This document shows positions 55,301 to 62,566 of a DNA stretch of 64,000 bases, piece by piece; positions within the stretch are counted from its first letter, which is position 1, and every line of letters begins with the position of its first letter. A program made the translations under genes and the position numbers. The stretch is from an uncultured Verrucomicrobiota bacterium (GTDB lineage: Bacteria; Verrucomicrobiota; Verrucomicrobiia; Limisphaerales; UBA9464): the NCBI GenBank assembly GCA_903907995.1, contig CAIVQH010000018.1, positions 1 to 64,000 of the forward strand, read 5' to 3'. The notes beneath the pieces were generated by a model, which worked only from the letters and a program-made list of their open reading frames with translations, did not search any database and was not told the DNA's origin.

Positions 55301-56072
55301 CTTCGCCGGAATCCTCGCCGTGCCCGAGCTGCAGGTTGTTCAGCAGGCTGCGCCACCGGTCGACATTGCGCCGTCGCCGCCATTCGGCGACCAGGCGCCT
55401 TACCTCGGCCAGGTCGGTGACAGGGCGCAGAAATTCCGGCCAAGCCAGGCCCCGCTCCTCGACCGCCAGCGCGACGTAGAGCCAGAACTCGTGCTCATCC
55501 TTCGGGGTGGCCGGCCACGCCTCCAGTTTCTCCCAGGAATTCGGGCCGGTGAACTTGAAGCCGAATCCCAGCAGGTCGTCGCCGGTGAGGAAGGGACGTT
55601 CCCGCAGTTTCGCAAAGCGTTCCTCGACCTTGCGGACAAACTCGGCCTCGGGCCGGGACAATTCGCGGCCCAGGGTTTCGGCGGCCTTGCGGGCGAGCAA
55701 GCCGGGGGCGGCCGGGGTGGGCACCCGTTTGGCCACCCGGCCGCCGGCGCTCAGGTTCCGCACGCTGGCGGCGCTGTGCTCGGCGAGCAGCGCCTTCATC
55801 GCGGCGTAGGAGTGTTCACAACCGCCGCCGACCGGGCAGGTGCATTCTTCCCACCAGGACTTGGATTCCGGATCGTAGCGCAGGCCGGTCTGCAGGAGGG
55901 TCTCACCCTGCACATCCGCGACAAATTCACCGCCGGGGGCGATGCAACGCAGCTCGCGCACCGCCTCGGCGGCGAAGAGCTCGTCCCCACGGCGACGCAC
56001 GTCCGTGGGAAATTCCTTCAGGAAAAGCTGGGCGGCATCGGCGTTGAACTGCGCGAAGTCGGCGGGTTCCAT
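52332..56072 (-). CDS. SWIM zinc-finger SNF2-family helicase
   Basis: The 1246-residue protein has a SWIM finger near the N terminus (Cys78, Cys80, Cys85, His87 in CTCPVGGGCEH). A long middle region precedes the SNF2 motor: RPYQREGFHFLCYLS, LADDMGLGKTLQTLAWL (Walker A near 764), VVLDEGQYIKNP (motif II), RLVLSGTPIENKLLDLWSL. In helicase C are KVLVFSQFVEMLELL, FLISLKAGGFGLNLTAASYV and AIDRTHRIGQTQKVIAYRL. SNF2 ATPases move along double-stranded DNA and remodel protein-DNA complexes. Between motifs I and Ia lies a 50-residue Ala/Pro/Lys-rich low-complexity insert (ASPAPSAAIAAESAVPAKKA). Confidence 0.93.
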   Translation of the reverse strand: MEPADFAQFNADAAQLFLKEFPTDVRRRGDELFAAEAVRELRCIAPGGEFVADVQGETLLQTGLRYDPESKSWWEECTCPVGGGCEHSYAAMKALLAEHSAASVRNLSAGGRVAKRVPTPAAPGLLARKAAETLGRELSRPEAEFVRKVEERFAKLRERPFLTGDDLLGFGFKFTGPNSWEKLEAWPATPKDEHEFWLYVALAVEERGLAWPEFLRPVTDLAEVRRLVAEWRRRRNVDRWRSLLNNLQLGHGEDSGEGEEVELRLRLTEQEGLIEYRKPGALDWSPIKPGRFKDFDEKNADQLTPEVALLWQPLAQRARYGHAINLVWHDAQTRRMLNRFLRLPALRSFIVGEDGEPLRRPETPLRWELSSAADEDDDYHLRLRQGDGSPVPRFLFTLPGRPTLYVTTTAIFSGPPVEDRALDPMVETPIPAPALETATGVRFLQHLSVPLPPRLAERVRVVPLQARLQAELRTISFGSETEYVVLDVTASAPGSGHGERWNGSAWTEIRDGDSQRPATAAKTVSESSAAAETVRSSDPLVTYDRSALGELPRLLEPSGFKWDFARQRWLLRVTAKFPDQFMGWFTSLPPHIALELHGELASFQNATVAGQVRLDVAEAGMDWFDLRVILDVSDTQLSPEEIKALLDARGKWVRLGSKGWRKLEFKLSAEEDAQLAKLGLSPHELTSEPQRLHALQLADAAAKSFLGEETFTRIQRRVAEIRARVTPDLPTTLKAELRPYQREGFHFLCYLSANGFGGVLADDMGLGKTLQTLAWLAWLKAEAMTGPLGLPVGTSTQTAASPAPSAAIAAESAVPAKKAKRGKKTVEEVEVMPSGTAGGPAPFLVICPKSVTDNWRAEVERFLPHLRVRVWSSESIENLPALAGSADLHVINYNQLRIVGERLARMNFLAVVLDEGQYIKNPASITAQVTRSLRAEHRLVLSGTPIENKLLDLWSLMSFAMPGALGGRNEFAKVFDSKNDPLARQRLAARVRPFLLRRTKTQVAKDLPDRIEEDLFCELEGEQKTLYRAELKRAQAMLLRVNTPAALNRHRFNFLTSLLRLRQICCHPKLAKPDSKGESAKLEALMETLEPLMEEGNKVLVFSQFVEMLELLKAAIAERGWTQFFLSGGTENRGDLVRQFQGHDGAGVFLISLKAGGFGLNLTAASYVVLFDPWWNPAVEAQAIDRTHRIGQTQKVIAYRLLIKDSVEEKIRALQRTKSALALDVLGEEKFAQSLSLDDLRFLLAD

Positions 56073-56316
56073 GTAGCCGCCGAACCTAACACATCATGGC
56101 GGCAGGACAAGGAGTGTCGCGATCGCTCACGGAACTGGGTCCGAAGCCTGCGGGGCAAAGGCAGATGTCCGGCACTGGCCGGGTGGCGAAGAGCCGTCGG
56201 ATGCCCGCTGCAGGGACTTGCAGGCGGCCCACAAATTGCGCGTAACCGCGGGGAGCTCGCAGGCGTCGCCTGCTGGTGAGGGGCGGCGGCAGCCCCCTAG
56301 GGTGATGCCCAAGCCT

Positions 56317-56345
56317 TTGACGGGGGCGGGCCCATGACTGAATCT
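56317..56345 (+). promoter_or_regulatory. Possible promoter of the glycine-zipper lipoprotein
   Basis: TTGACG, a 17-nt spacer and GAATCT lie 50 nt before the start at 56396. The -10 is poor. Nothing else is recognisable in the 323-bp gap from 56073 to 56395. Confidence 0.3.
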
Positions 56346-56395
56346 GTTGCCATGGGTCTGCGTCTGAGGGTGTGATGGTGAAAAGTGGTCAATTT

Positions 56396-57100
56396 ATGAA
56401 ACTTATTGCGGTAAAGGTAGTTACGCTGGTCGCATTGAGCGGCATTCTGGCCGGTTGTGTCGACCGGTATGGCCGGCAGGACAATACGGGGAGCGGAGCT
56501 TTGATCGGCGGCGCCTCGGGTGCAGCCATCGGAGCCATCGCGGACCGCCGAAATCCGGGAGCCGGTGCCCTGATCGGTGGCGTGGCCGGTTTGATCACGG
56601 GTGGCCTGATCGGCCATAGCATGGACGAGGAACGTCGGCCACCACCGCCGGTCTATGTGGCGACACCGCCCCCACCGGCGCCGGTGGCGACGCCCCCGCC
56701 CGTGAGCGTTGCTGATGTCGAAAACCTTACCCACTCGGGCGTGAGCGACAATGACATCATCAACCAGATCAACAGCACCCATGCGGTGTTCCATCTGGAT
56801 GCGGAAACCATCATCCGCCTCAAGAACTCCGGGGTCAGCCAGAACGTGATCGCCTACATGCTCGGCACCGCCAACGCCGTTGCCACGCAGGCGCCGCCCC
56901 CGCCTCCTACGGAGACGGTGGAGGTCGCACCCGGGCCCGATTATGTCTATGAACGGGGCGAATGGGTTTGGAACGGCGCGGCCTGGGTCTGGGTCGGCGG
57001 TCGCTGGGTGGTACCGCCGTATCGTCATGCCGTCTGGGTGGAGGCGCATTGGGTTGCCGGCCGGCACGGCTGGTACCGTGTTCCAGGGCATTGGCTGTGA
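56396..57100 (+). CDS. Glycine-zipper lipoprotein with C-terminal W-G-W repeats
   Basis: The 234-residue protein begins MKLIAVKVVTLVALSGILAG then Cys, a clear lipobox. A glycine zipper follows (GSGALIGGASGAAIGAIADR, GAGALIGGVAGLITGGLIG), then a Pro-rich linker (PPPPVYVATPPPPAPVATPP). A helical region reads VADVENLTHSGVSDNDIINQ. The Trp-rich tail has YERGEWVWNGAAWVWVGGRW. This layout is typical of envelope lipoproteins of unknown function, where zippers may insert in or span the outer membrane. An upstream ATG at 56372 is possible but would displace the signal peptide. Confidence 0.8.
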   Translation: MKLIAVKVVTLVALSGILAGCVDRYGRQDNTGSGALIGGASGAAIGAIADRRNPGAGALIGGVAGLITGGLIGHSMDEERRPPPPVYVATPPPPAPVATPPPVSVADVENLTHSGVSDNDIINQINSTHAVFHLDAETIIRLKNSGVSQNVIAYMLGTANAVATQAPPPPPTETVEVAPGPDYVYERGEWVWNGAAWVWVGGRWVVPPYRHAVWVEAHWVAGRHGWYRVPGHWL

Positions 57101-57287
57101 TCTTAGGGAGATGCGCCGGGCCGGAGGGCCGACCGGTTGCACGGCCCGCTGAAGCCTGTCAATCAGGGTGATACAAACATGAATTTTTTCACCTTCAGAA
57201 GCAGGAATCATTTGACGTCGGGCTTCCACGTTTACAAAGTAAAAATGCGCCTGCGACGTCGGAAGAAATTCCGGGGGTTCCTGGCGC

Positions 57288-57341
57288 CGCCGCTCCGAAA
57301 TTAGCCGGTCCGCTAAAATGCACCGGAGCGGCGAAGTTTTT
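57288..57341 (+). terminator. Nested hairpin with T-run after the lipoprotein gene
   Basis: CGCCGCTCCG (57288-57297) pairs with CGGAGCGGCG (57324-57333). Inside is a second hairpin, TTAGC-CGGTCC-GCTAA. AAGTTTTT follows. It is 188 nt past the lipoprotein stop, and the rest of the 309-bp gap 57101-57409 shows nothing. Confidence 0.6.
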
Positions 57342-57409
57342 CCTGGAGCTCCCAAGCTATCGTGTAACCACCGAGGACGCTTTAGCGTCTGCGCAAAAAA
57401 GTCACCGGA

Positions 57410-57706
57410 ATGTCCCTGAAAATTGCCATCGAAAGCATCCTCAAACACCGTGAACCCGTGCCGTTCTCCCATGTCCGAGCGGTGGGTGGCACCACGGTGG
57501 GTGGGGGCCGGTGGCTGCTGTTGGAACGTCAGGCGATCACCGCGATTGAAAATCAGCGGAGCACGTTCTTCGTCCTTAAGGACGGCCGCGAGGTGGCCGT
57601 GGTCGTGGGCACCTCGCCCACGGGCATCAAGTATCTCACGACGGCGGCCGATGGTGAAATCCCGGAGGCACTGCTGGGCTTGCCGGACCATTATACCAGG
57701 CCTTGA
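57410..57706 (+). CDS. DUF3892-like protein
   Basis: The 98-residue protein contains GGRWLLLERQAITAIENQ, STFFVLKDGREVAVVVG and GIKYLTTAADGEIPEALLGL with LPDHY. The combination of an ILLI-x-G-x2-FFV-type strand pattern and a KYLTT-AD--P--LL-LP ending is that of DUF3892. Function unknown; proteins of this family are small and cytoplasmic. Neighbours give no hint. Confidence 0.7.
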   Translation: MSLKIAIESILKHREPVPFSHVRAVGGTTVGGGRWLLLERQAITAIENQRSTFFVLKDGREVAVVVGTSPTGIKYLTTAADGEIPEALLGLPDHYTRP

Positions 57707-57815
57707 GCCGCGAATTAGTTCCCCGCGGAAACACGGGCACCACCCGTACGGGCGATCTTGTGAACAATTCGGGCTTGCCGACTGACAGTACTCTTATATC
57801 AATGCGCCCGAGCAC

Positions 57816-58187
57816 ATGGACCCCAAGCAGGAAAAAGCCGGCGTTGACTGGGAATCGTTCCAGTTCGCCGCGCTTTTGTGCGCCTTCGGGATCGTCCTGC
57901 TGCTGGTGGTCTTTCTGACGCCGGATGCCGCCCACCGCAATGTTCGCGCGCTGCTGAGCGTGGCCAGTGGCTCACCCTGGCGGCGTTGGGGTGATTGGCC
58001 GGCTGCCTGGTGCAGCTTGAAAATCATCCTGCTCAGCCTCGCCGGATTCCTCATTCTGTTCCCCCATGCGATGGTGTTGCGCCTGCAACAGCGGCACACG
58101 CTGTCCAACCTGATCATGGCGGCCACGCCCTTCCTGTTTCCGGTCTACCTGATCGGGGTTTACTGTCTCATCAAGTCGCTCCTTTGA
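57816..58187 (+). CDS. Small membrane protein, unknown function
   Basis: The 123-residue product has three hydrophobic segments: LLCAFGIVLLLVVFL, LKIILLSLAGFLILFPHAM and AATPFLFPVYLIGVYCLI. The ATG follows a Ser/Thr-coded gap of 109 nt after the DUF3892 gene, same strand. I do not recognise the family. Reading-frame quality and hydrophobic pattern support a real gene. Confidence 0.6.
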   Translation: MDPKQEKAGVDWESFQFAALLCAFGIVLLLVVFLTPDAAHRNVRALLSVASGSPWRRWGDWPAAWCSLKIILLSLAGFLILFPHAMVLRLQQRHTLSNLIMAATPFLFPVYLIGVYCLIKSLL

Positions 58188-58227
58188 AGGGCCTTCGCCG
58201 TGTCGGCGAGAATCCGCCCGATGCCCA

Positions 58228-59178
58228 TCAGGCGGGCGGGGTGAGCAGATTTTCGAGCAGCGTATGCGCCGTCCGGCGCACCTGTTCCGAGCGGGCTTCA
58301 AGGCGCTGGTAGAGCTCGCTCCAGCCGGGATGCACCTGGTTCCGTTCCCGCCAGAGTGTCTTGAGCACGCGCTCCGTGCGTTCCACCTGCTGAATGGCCG
58401 ACGCCAGCGATTCGCGGCCCTCGGGCAGGTCGGAAACCTGCCCGACGAAGAAGCGGCTGATACGCCGGTCGTCGAACACCGCGTGCAGCAGCGTTACCAC
58501 GGTCTGCTCGTAGGCATACCAGCGGCGGCGCAGCATCTGTCCGAGGAATTCGTGGCCGAGGGCGAAGAATTCGGAGCGCGGCCGCTCGGTGTATTCGCGG
58601 ATTTCCTGAGCTTCCGCGGGGAACCAGTTGTAGAGCAGCGCAAAGGTTCCGTAGGTGTCGATGAGCTGCTTGGAATGCCCGTGACCGGTCTCGATCTCAC
58701 CGATGCAGACGTCCTGGCCGAGTTCGAGGATGATTTCCGGCAGGTCGGCCAGCCGGGAAAGCACTTCGCGGCCGGCGGCGGTGCCGTAATTGAAGTCGCC
58801 CGGGATGAGCCAATAGACGTCACCGGGCTGGCCGCGTTCGTAGGCAAGGCCGAGGCCGGAGTACCACATCTGGCAGGTATCCACGCACCACGCATCTACC
58901 AGGTCGGAGCCGGTAGCCACCGTCAGCTCGCGAAAACGGTGAAACCGGGCGTCGTCCGCCATCGCGTAATGCGTCTTCCGATCCATCACGGTCAGCGGAC
59001 GGGCGTAGGCGTTGGGCCGTCCGGCGAGTTGCGCCACCAGCCGGTACAGCTCCTCCAGATCGGCGTAATCGTCGGGCTGGCGATACGGATAGATCACGAC
59101 GGGATGGATACGGCCCTTGCGGGCGGCAGTGGACTTACCACCGACACGGTGGGCCGTGCGGGCTGTGGTCTTGGCCAT
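58228..59178 (-). CDS. Unrecognised 316-residue protein with palindrome-derived segment
   Basis: From the ATG at 59178 the product starts MAKTTARTAHRVGGKS, a basic leader, then HPVVIYPYRQPDDYADLEEL. Conserved-looking blocks are DTCQMWYSGLGLAYERG, GDVYWLIPGDFNYGT, CIGEIETGHGHSKQLIDTYG and FALGHEFLGQMLRRRWYAYE. I do not know the family; the Asp/His/Trp pattern suggests an enzyme. Residues 245-253 (VGQVSDLPE) are encoded by TCGGGCAGGT-CGGAA-ACCTGCCCGA, a member of the palindrome family also found at 37918-38028, which looks like an in-frame insertion. No operon partner. Confidence 0.65.
   Translation of the reverse strand: MAKTTARTAHRVGGKSTAARKGRIHPVVIYPYRQPDDYADLEELYRLVAQLAGRPNAYARPLTVMDRKTHYAMADDARFHRFRELTVATGSDLVDAWCVDTCQMWYSGLGLAYERGQPGDVYWLIPGDFNYGTAAGREVLSRLADLPEIILELGQDVCIGEIETGHGHSKQLIDTYGTFALLYNWFPAEAQEIREYTERPRSEFFALGHEFLGQMLRRRWYAYEQTVVTLLHAVFDDRRISRFFVGQVSDLPEGRESLASAIQQVERTERVLKTLWRERNQVHPGWSELYQRLEARSEQVRRTAHTLLENLLTPPA
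58421..58445. repeat. In-frame copy of the GCAGGTT..AACCTGC palindrome
   Basis: A perfect 10-bp stem with a 5-nt loop lies inside the gene at 58228-59178 and encodes VGQVSDLPE. Its core 17-mer (58425-58441, minus strand GCAGGTTTCCGACCTGC) matches the intergenic copies at 37923 and 38007 at 14-15 of 17. Confidence 0.75.
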
Positions 59179-59261
59179 AGGTCTTACGGATCTGGGATTG
59201 GGCGCAGCATGCCCAACCCACAGCCGACAACAACCCGGAAATTGCTGGGAGGCTTCAACCG

Positions 59262-59396
59262 CCAACATCCAACTTTGAACGTCCAACGTTCAATGGAGGC
59301 GGTCGCAGTTTGAAGCCGCCCGCGCGGCAGCACCCGGATTATGAAGAACCAGAGGCTTCCGGCGTTGAACGTTGAAAGTTCAGCGTTGGACGTTGG
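59262..59396. repeat. Inverted heptamer array
   Basis: The left arm at 59262-59293 is built of ACATCCA-ACTTTGA-ACGTCCA and ACGTTCA. The right arm at 59365-59396 is the reverse complement at about 26 of 32 positions (heptamers ACGTCCA, ACGCTGA, ACTTTCA, ACGTTCA). It lies in the 253-bp gap between two minus-strand genes. Confidence 0.75.
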
Positions 59397-59431
59397 TCGT
59401 TCAAAACATGGCCACCGATTGCCCTGAAGGC

Positions 59432-60754
59432 CTATTGCTTGGTCAGACGGTAAAACACGGGCGTTCCCGAAGCAGGGGCGGTAAAGGTGAAATGATCGCC
59501 CGTCTGCGTGATGCCGGAAGTGATGGCTGACCACGAAGCATTGGCTTCCAGGGAGGAGGAGGTCTGCAGCCCGAAGCCGGTTGCCGTCGCGGTGAGCCAA
59601 GTGAGCACGACCTGATCACCGGAAAGCGCCTGCTCCAGCAAAGGGGAGGCAAGGGTGAGAAATTCGCCGGACTCCGAGGTGAGCGTCGCGCCGCTGGCGG
59701 CATCCGGGGTCAGGTTGAAGTGCAGCGTGTGCTCGAAATCCGCCATGGTGTTCACCTGGGCGTAAACTGAACCACCCAACCCCTGGCTGGGATCGCTGCC
59801 GCCGCCGTTATTCAACGACTGGCTGGCGTAGAAGTAAAAATCACCCTTGGGCACCACAATGGTCACGTTGAATGGCTCGTGGATGGTCAGCGAGTCGCCG
59901 GGGCCCGCATGGCGGTCAAGGCTGACACCGCCGAGATAGGTTCGTTCGATGGTGTCATAGCCGCCGAATTCGCCCTCACCGGGATGATGGACCGTACGGG
60001 GTGCCGAGTAGATGCTGATCTCCATGTGCGCGAAGGCCTGGGCCAGCGTTGGGCCGGTCGCGATCACGGTCGGGGATGAGACCGAGGTCGGCAAAAAGGA
60101 CCCGGGCGGATTGGCGCTGATCTGGCCGTGCCAGACCCCCGAAAGGGTCAGGGTGGTGTCGGCCGAAGTGGTGACATAGTCGGCAATTTCCGAACTGGAA
60201 GTGGCCGACCCCTGCGCGCCGAAGCCGCTATAGGGCGGGGCGGGCGTCTTGGCGACGCCCGGGCCACCCAGGCCGTAGGCCGACGAGTTGCGCAGGATGC
60301 CCGTGGCGAGGTTGGCGGCCGCATGAGTTGTGCCCGAGTAACCGATCCCCACTCCAACCGTCCCTCCGCCATCAATTGGAAACGATCCATTGTAGCCCGT
60401 CGTGTTCACGCCACCCGAATCGCCATGTTCCTGCGCGACCTGCGTACCCGTACCGACCTCGATCATGGGAATGAACGGGCGCACGGAATAGTAGCGGGTG
60501 TTCCCGCCGTTCTCGTAGTAGTAGGCGGAAATGGTGGCGTCAAGGATGCTGATGGCGCGGGCGCCCGCGAAGTGCGCGCCCTGGCTGGGATCTTGCAGAT
60601 ACTGGGCGTCCAGCTGCTCGAGCGTGAGCGTCCGGTCACCGAGCGGACCGGTGGCGGGTGCGGCCAGAGCCTGGCCGGCGGTCAGCGCCGCCAGAATCAC
60701 GGTTGCAGGCAGAAAACAGGACGGTCGGGCGGCGACGGAGAAGAATTTCATCAT
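59432..60754 (-). CDS. Secreted protein with C-terminal FYRL module, unknown function
   Basis: The 440-residue protein begins MMKFFSVAARPSCFLPATVI and has signal peptide cleavage near QALA-APA. The body is Gly/Ser/Thr-rich with few charges (SAYYYENGGNTRYYS, GGVNTTGYNGSFPIDGGGTV), probably beta-rich. The last 70 residues are the module QVVLTWLTATATGFGLQTSS ... FTFTAPASGTPVFYRLTKQ that also ends the CotH/LTD protein and is nested in the DUF11 protein. No catalytic motif is seen. The second Met (60751) is an equal start choice. Confidence 0.7.
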   Translation of the reverse strand: MMKFFSVAARPSCFLPATVILAALTAGQALAAPATGPLGDRTLTLEQLDAQYLQDPSQGAHFAGARAISILDATISAYYYENGGNTRYYSVRPFIPMIEVGTGTQVAQEHGDSGGVNTTGYNGSFPIDGGGTVGVGIGYSGTTHAAANLATGILRNSSAYGLGGPGVAKTPAPPYSGFGAQGSATSSSEIADYVTTSADTTLTLSGVWHGQISANPPGSFLPTSVSSPTVIATGPTLAQAFAHMEISIYSAPRTVHHPGEGEFGGYDTIERTYLGGVSLDRHAGPGDSLTIHEPFNVTIVVPKGDFYFYASQSLNNGGGSDPSQGLGGSVYAQVNTMADFEHTLHFNLTPDAASGATLTSESGEFLTLASPLLEQALSGDQVVLTWLTATATGFGLQTSSSLEANASWSAITSGITQTGDHFTFTAPASGTPVFYRLTKQ

Positions 60755-60997
60755 CCTCCGTTCGTCCTAGGTCGGGCGGCCTTTTCAGAAATCTTTCGGA
60801 TTCGCTTGATTGACTGTCTTGATCGGCTTGCGGGCCAGATAAACAGCGTGAGAAACCGTGAAATGCAGACGATTTGATGTAAAGCGGCCCAATTTTTCTC
60901 GTACTGCGCCCATGCCCAAGATTCCTGAAGGGAATCCAGCCATCAGCCAAGGGTTGGGGCGAAGCATCTACCTGGGAGGTCATTCGGAAAGAAGATC

Positions 60998-61134
60998 AAC
61001 CGCAACGCGGTTGCAGGGCCTCGTACCCCAGTTGCTGCGATCCCTTCAGGGTCGAAACGCCATGGGCATTGACGCCCAGCGTAGGCGATTCCATCGCCAA
61101 CACTGGGCTGAATGATCCCATCCTTTCAGGATGG
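60998..61134. repeat. Multi-hairpin intergenic element, copy 2
   Basis: Hairpins AACCGC-AAC-GCGGTT (60998-61012), CGATCC-CTTCA-GGGTCG (61038-61054), GCCCAGCGTAGGCGATT ... CTGGGC (61074-61108) and CCATCC-TTTCA-GGATGG (61118-61134). The last three match copy 1 (52198-52295) in order, sequence and spacing. It is 88 nt from the stop of the FAD-dependent gene and fills the centre of a 468-bp gap; the only other signal in that gap is a sequence at 60871-60897 similar to the rpmH upstream region. Confidence 0.8.
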
Positions 61135-61222
61135 CGGAAGGCGATGCATTGATCCCGCGCACCTAGACGTTCGGGCTGTCACTTGCGCGGGCACCAGCCA
61201 GGTCTGGTTTGAAACTTCCTGC

Positions 61223-62506
61223 TCACGCCGAAACCGCGTCGCATTCCGCCTTCGCCTCCCCCAGCGGTTCCCCATAGGGCAGATCATCCGGTAGGGGCAC
61301 CAGTTCGCGGATCCAATCCCAGAGCTGGGTGAAGTCCTTGTTCACATCGCCGGAAAGGCAGTCGGTGATCAGGCCGGCGGCTTCCGGATGGCGCTCGATG
61401 ACTTCGCGGAAGGAAAACGCGGGCTCGTAAAAGGCGTACACCAGCTTGCGCATGTTCTCGACGCCTTCGCGCAGCATCCGTCCGTAGGGCGCAAACTGTT
61501 CCGCAGAAACATCGCCTGTGGCCAGGGCGGTGTGGACGGCTTCGCCGGCGAGCTGACCGCTCTTCAGCGCCAGCATCACACCGCTGCTGAACACGGGGTC
61601 GAGGAACGCGAAGGCGTCGCCCACCAGCAGCAGGCCCGGCGAGGCGCAGTGGCGGGAGTGGCGGCTGTACTCGCTCATGACAAAGTATTTCCCCACCGGC
61701 TCACCGACCGAGAGGTGTTCCCGGATCCACTCGTTCTGATTGACCTCGCGGTGGAAGATGTCCTTCGGCTCCCTGAGCCCGTCGCGGGTGAGATACTTGC
61801 CTTCGGCCACCACGCCCACGCTGACCATGTTGTTGTGCTGGGGAATATGCCAGAACCAGCCCTTGTCCGGCACGTAGGCCACCGTGGTGTCGCCTTCGTC
61901 GATGCCTTCCCCGCGCTTCGAGCCCCGGTAGTAGGTCCAGACCGCGACCTTGTTGAGGTACGGGTCCGATTTGCGCCACCCGCGTCGGTTGGCGGCGAAG
62001 GCTTCCTTGCCGCTGCAATCGAGAGTGATGGGGGCGCGTACCTCATACGTCCGGCCGGACTTGTCCGTCGCCTCGACACCCACGACGCGGTCGCCCTCCA
62101 TGAGCAGGCGGTTGACGGTGGTTTCTTCGCGCACCTCGGCGCCCTTTTCGCGGGCGTTGTCGAGCAGCAGCTGATCGAACTCGGAGCGCAGCACCTGCCA
62201 CGTCTGCGCCACAGTCGCGCGGTCGTAGCGATTGAAGAAGTAGAACGGCTGCGAGCGCCGGCCATCCCGCTGCACGAACGTGACGCTGTACTTCTTCACG
62301 AAGCCCGAGGAGCGCATCTTGGGAATCATCCCGATTCGTTCGAGCGGCCCAAACGTGAAGGGAATGAGCGATTCGCCGATGTGGTAGCGGGGGAACTTCT
62401 CCCGCTCGAGGATGAGGACCTTGTGGCCGTATTCGGCGAGGATGGCGCCGGCACAGGAGCCGGAGGGACCGCCGCCGATCAGGATTGCGTCGTAGTTTTC
62501 AGTCAT
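61223..62506 (-). CDS. FAD-dependent oxidoreductase (geranylgeranyl reductase/halogenase-like)
   Basis: The 427-residue protein starts MTENYDAILIGGGPSGSCAG, an FAD-binding dinucleotide fold, with ILEREKFPRYHIGESLIP (the 'KFPR-HIGES' block of the halogenase/reductase group). In the second FAD motif are LLLVGDAFAFLDPVFSSGV. WxWxIP of the flavin-dependent halogenases is present in altered form (GWFWHIPQHNNMVSVGVV). It could halogenate an aromatic substrate or reduce a prenyl chain; sequence alone does not decide. It is 60 nt downstream of the antiporter gene on the same strand. Confidence 0.83.
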   Translation of the reverse strand: MTENYDAILIGGGPSGSCAGAILAEYGHKVLILEREKFPRYHIGESLIPFTFGPLERIGMIPKMRSSGFVKKYSVTFVQRDGRRSQPFYFFNRYDRATVAQTWQVLRSEFDQLLLDNAREKGAEVREETTVNRLLMEGDRVVGVEATDKSGRTYEVRAPITLDCSGKEAFAANRRGWRKSDPYLNKVAVWTYYRGSKRGEGIDEGDTTVAYVPDKGWFWHIPQHNNMVSVGVVAEGKYLTRDGLREPKDIFHREVNQNEWIREHLSVGEPVGKYFVMSEYSRHSRHCASPGLLLVGDAFAFLDPVFSSGVMLALKSGQLAGEAVHTALATGDVSAEQFAPYGRMLREGVENMRKLVYAFYEPAFSFREVIERHPEAAGLITDCLSGDVNKDFTQLWDWIRELVPLPDDLPYGEPLGEAKAECDAVSA

Positions 62507-62537
62507 AAGATCAATTGCTAGGCGGCGGGAAACAGTC

Positions 62538-62558
62538 GTCGGCGCAGCCGGCGCCGAC
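62538..62558 (-). terminator. Hairpin between antiporter and oxidoreductase genes
   Basis: GTCGGCGC-AGCCG-GCGCCGAC forms an 8-bp GC stem starting 8 nt after the antiporter stop. The T-run is poor on the minus strand, so it may only attenuate. Confidence 0.35.
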
Positions 62559-62566
62559 GGGCCGGT

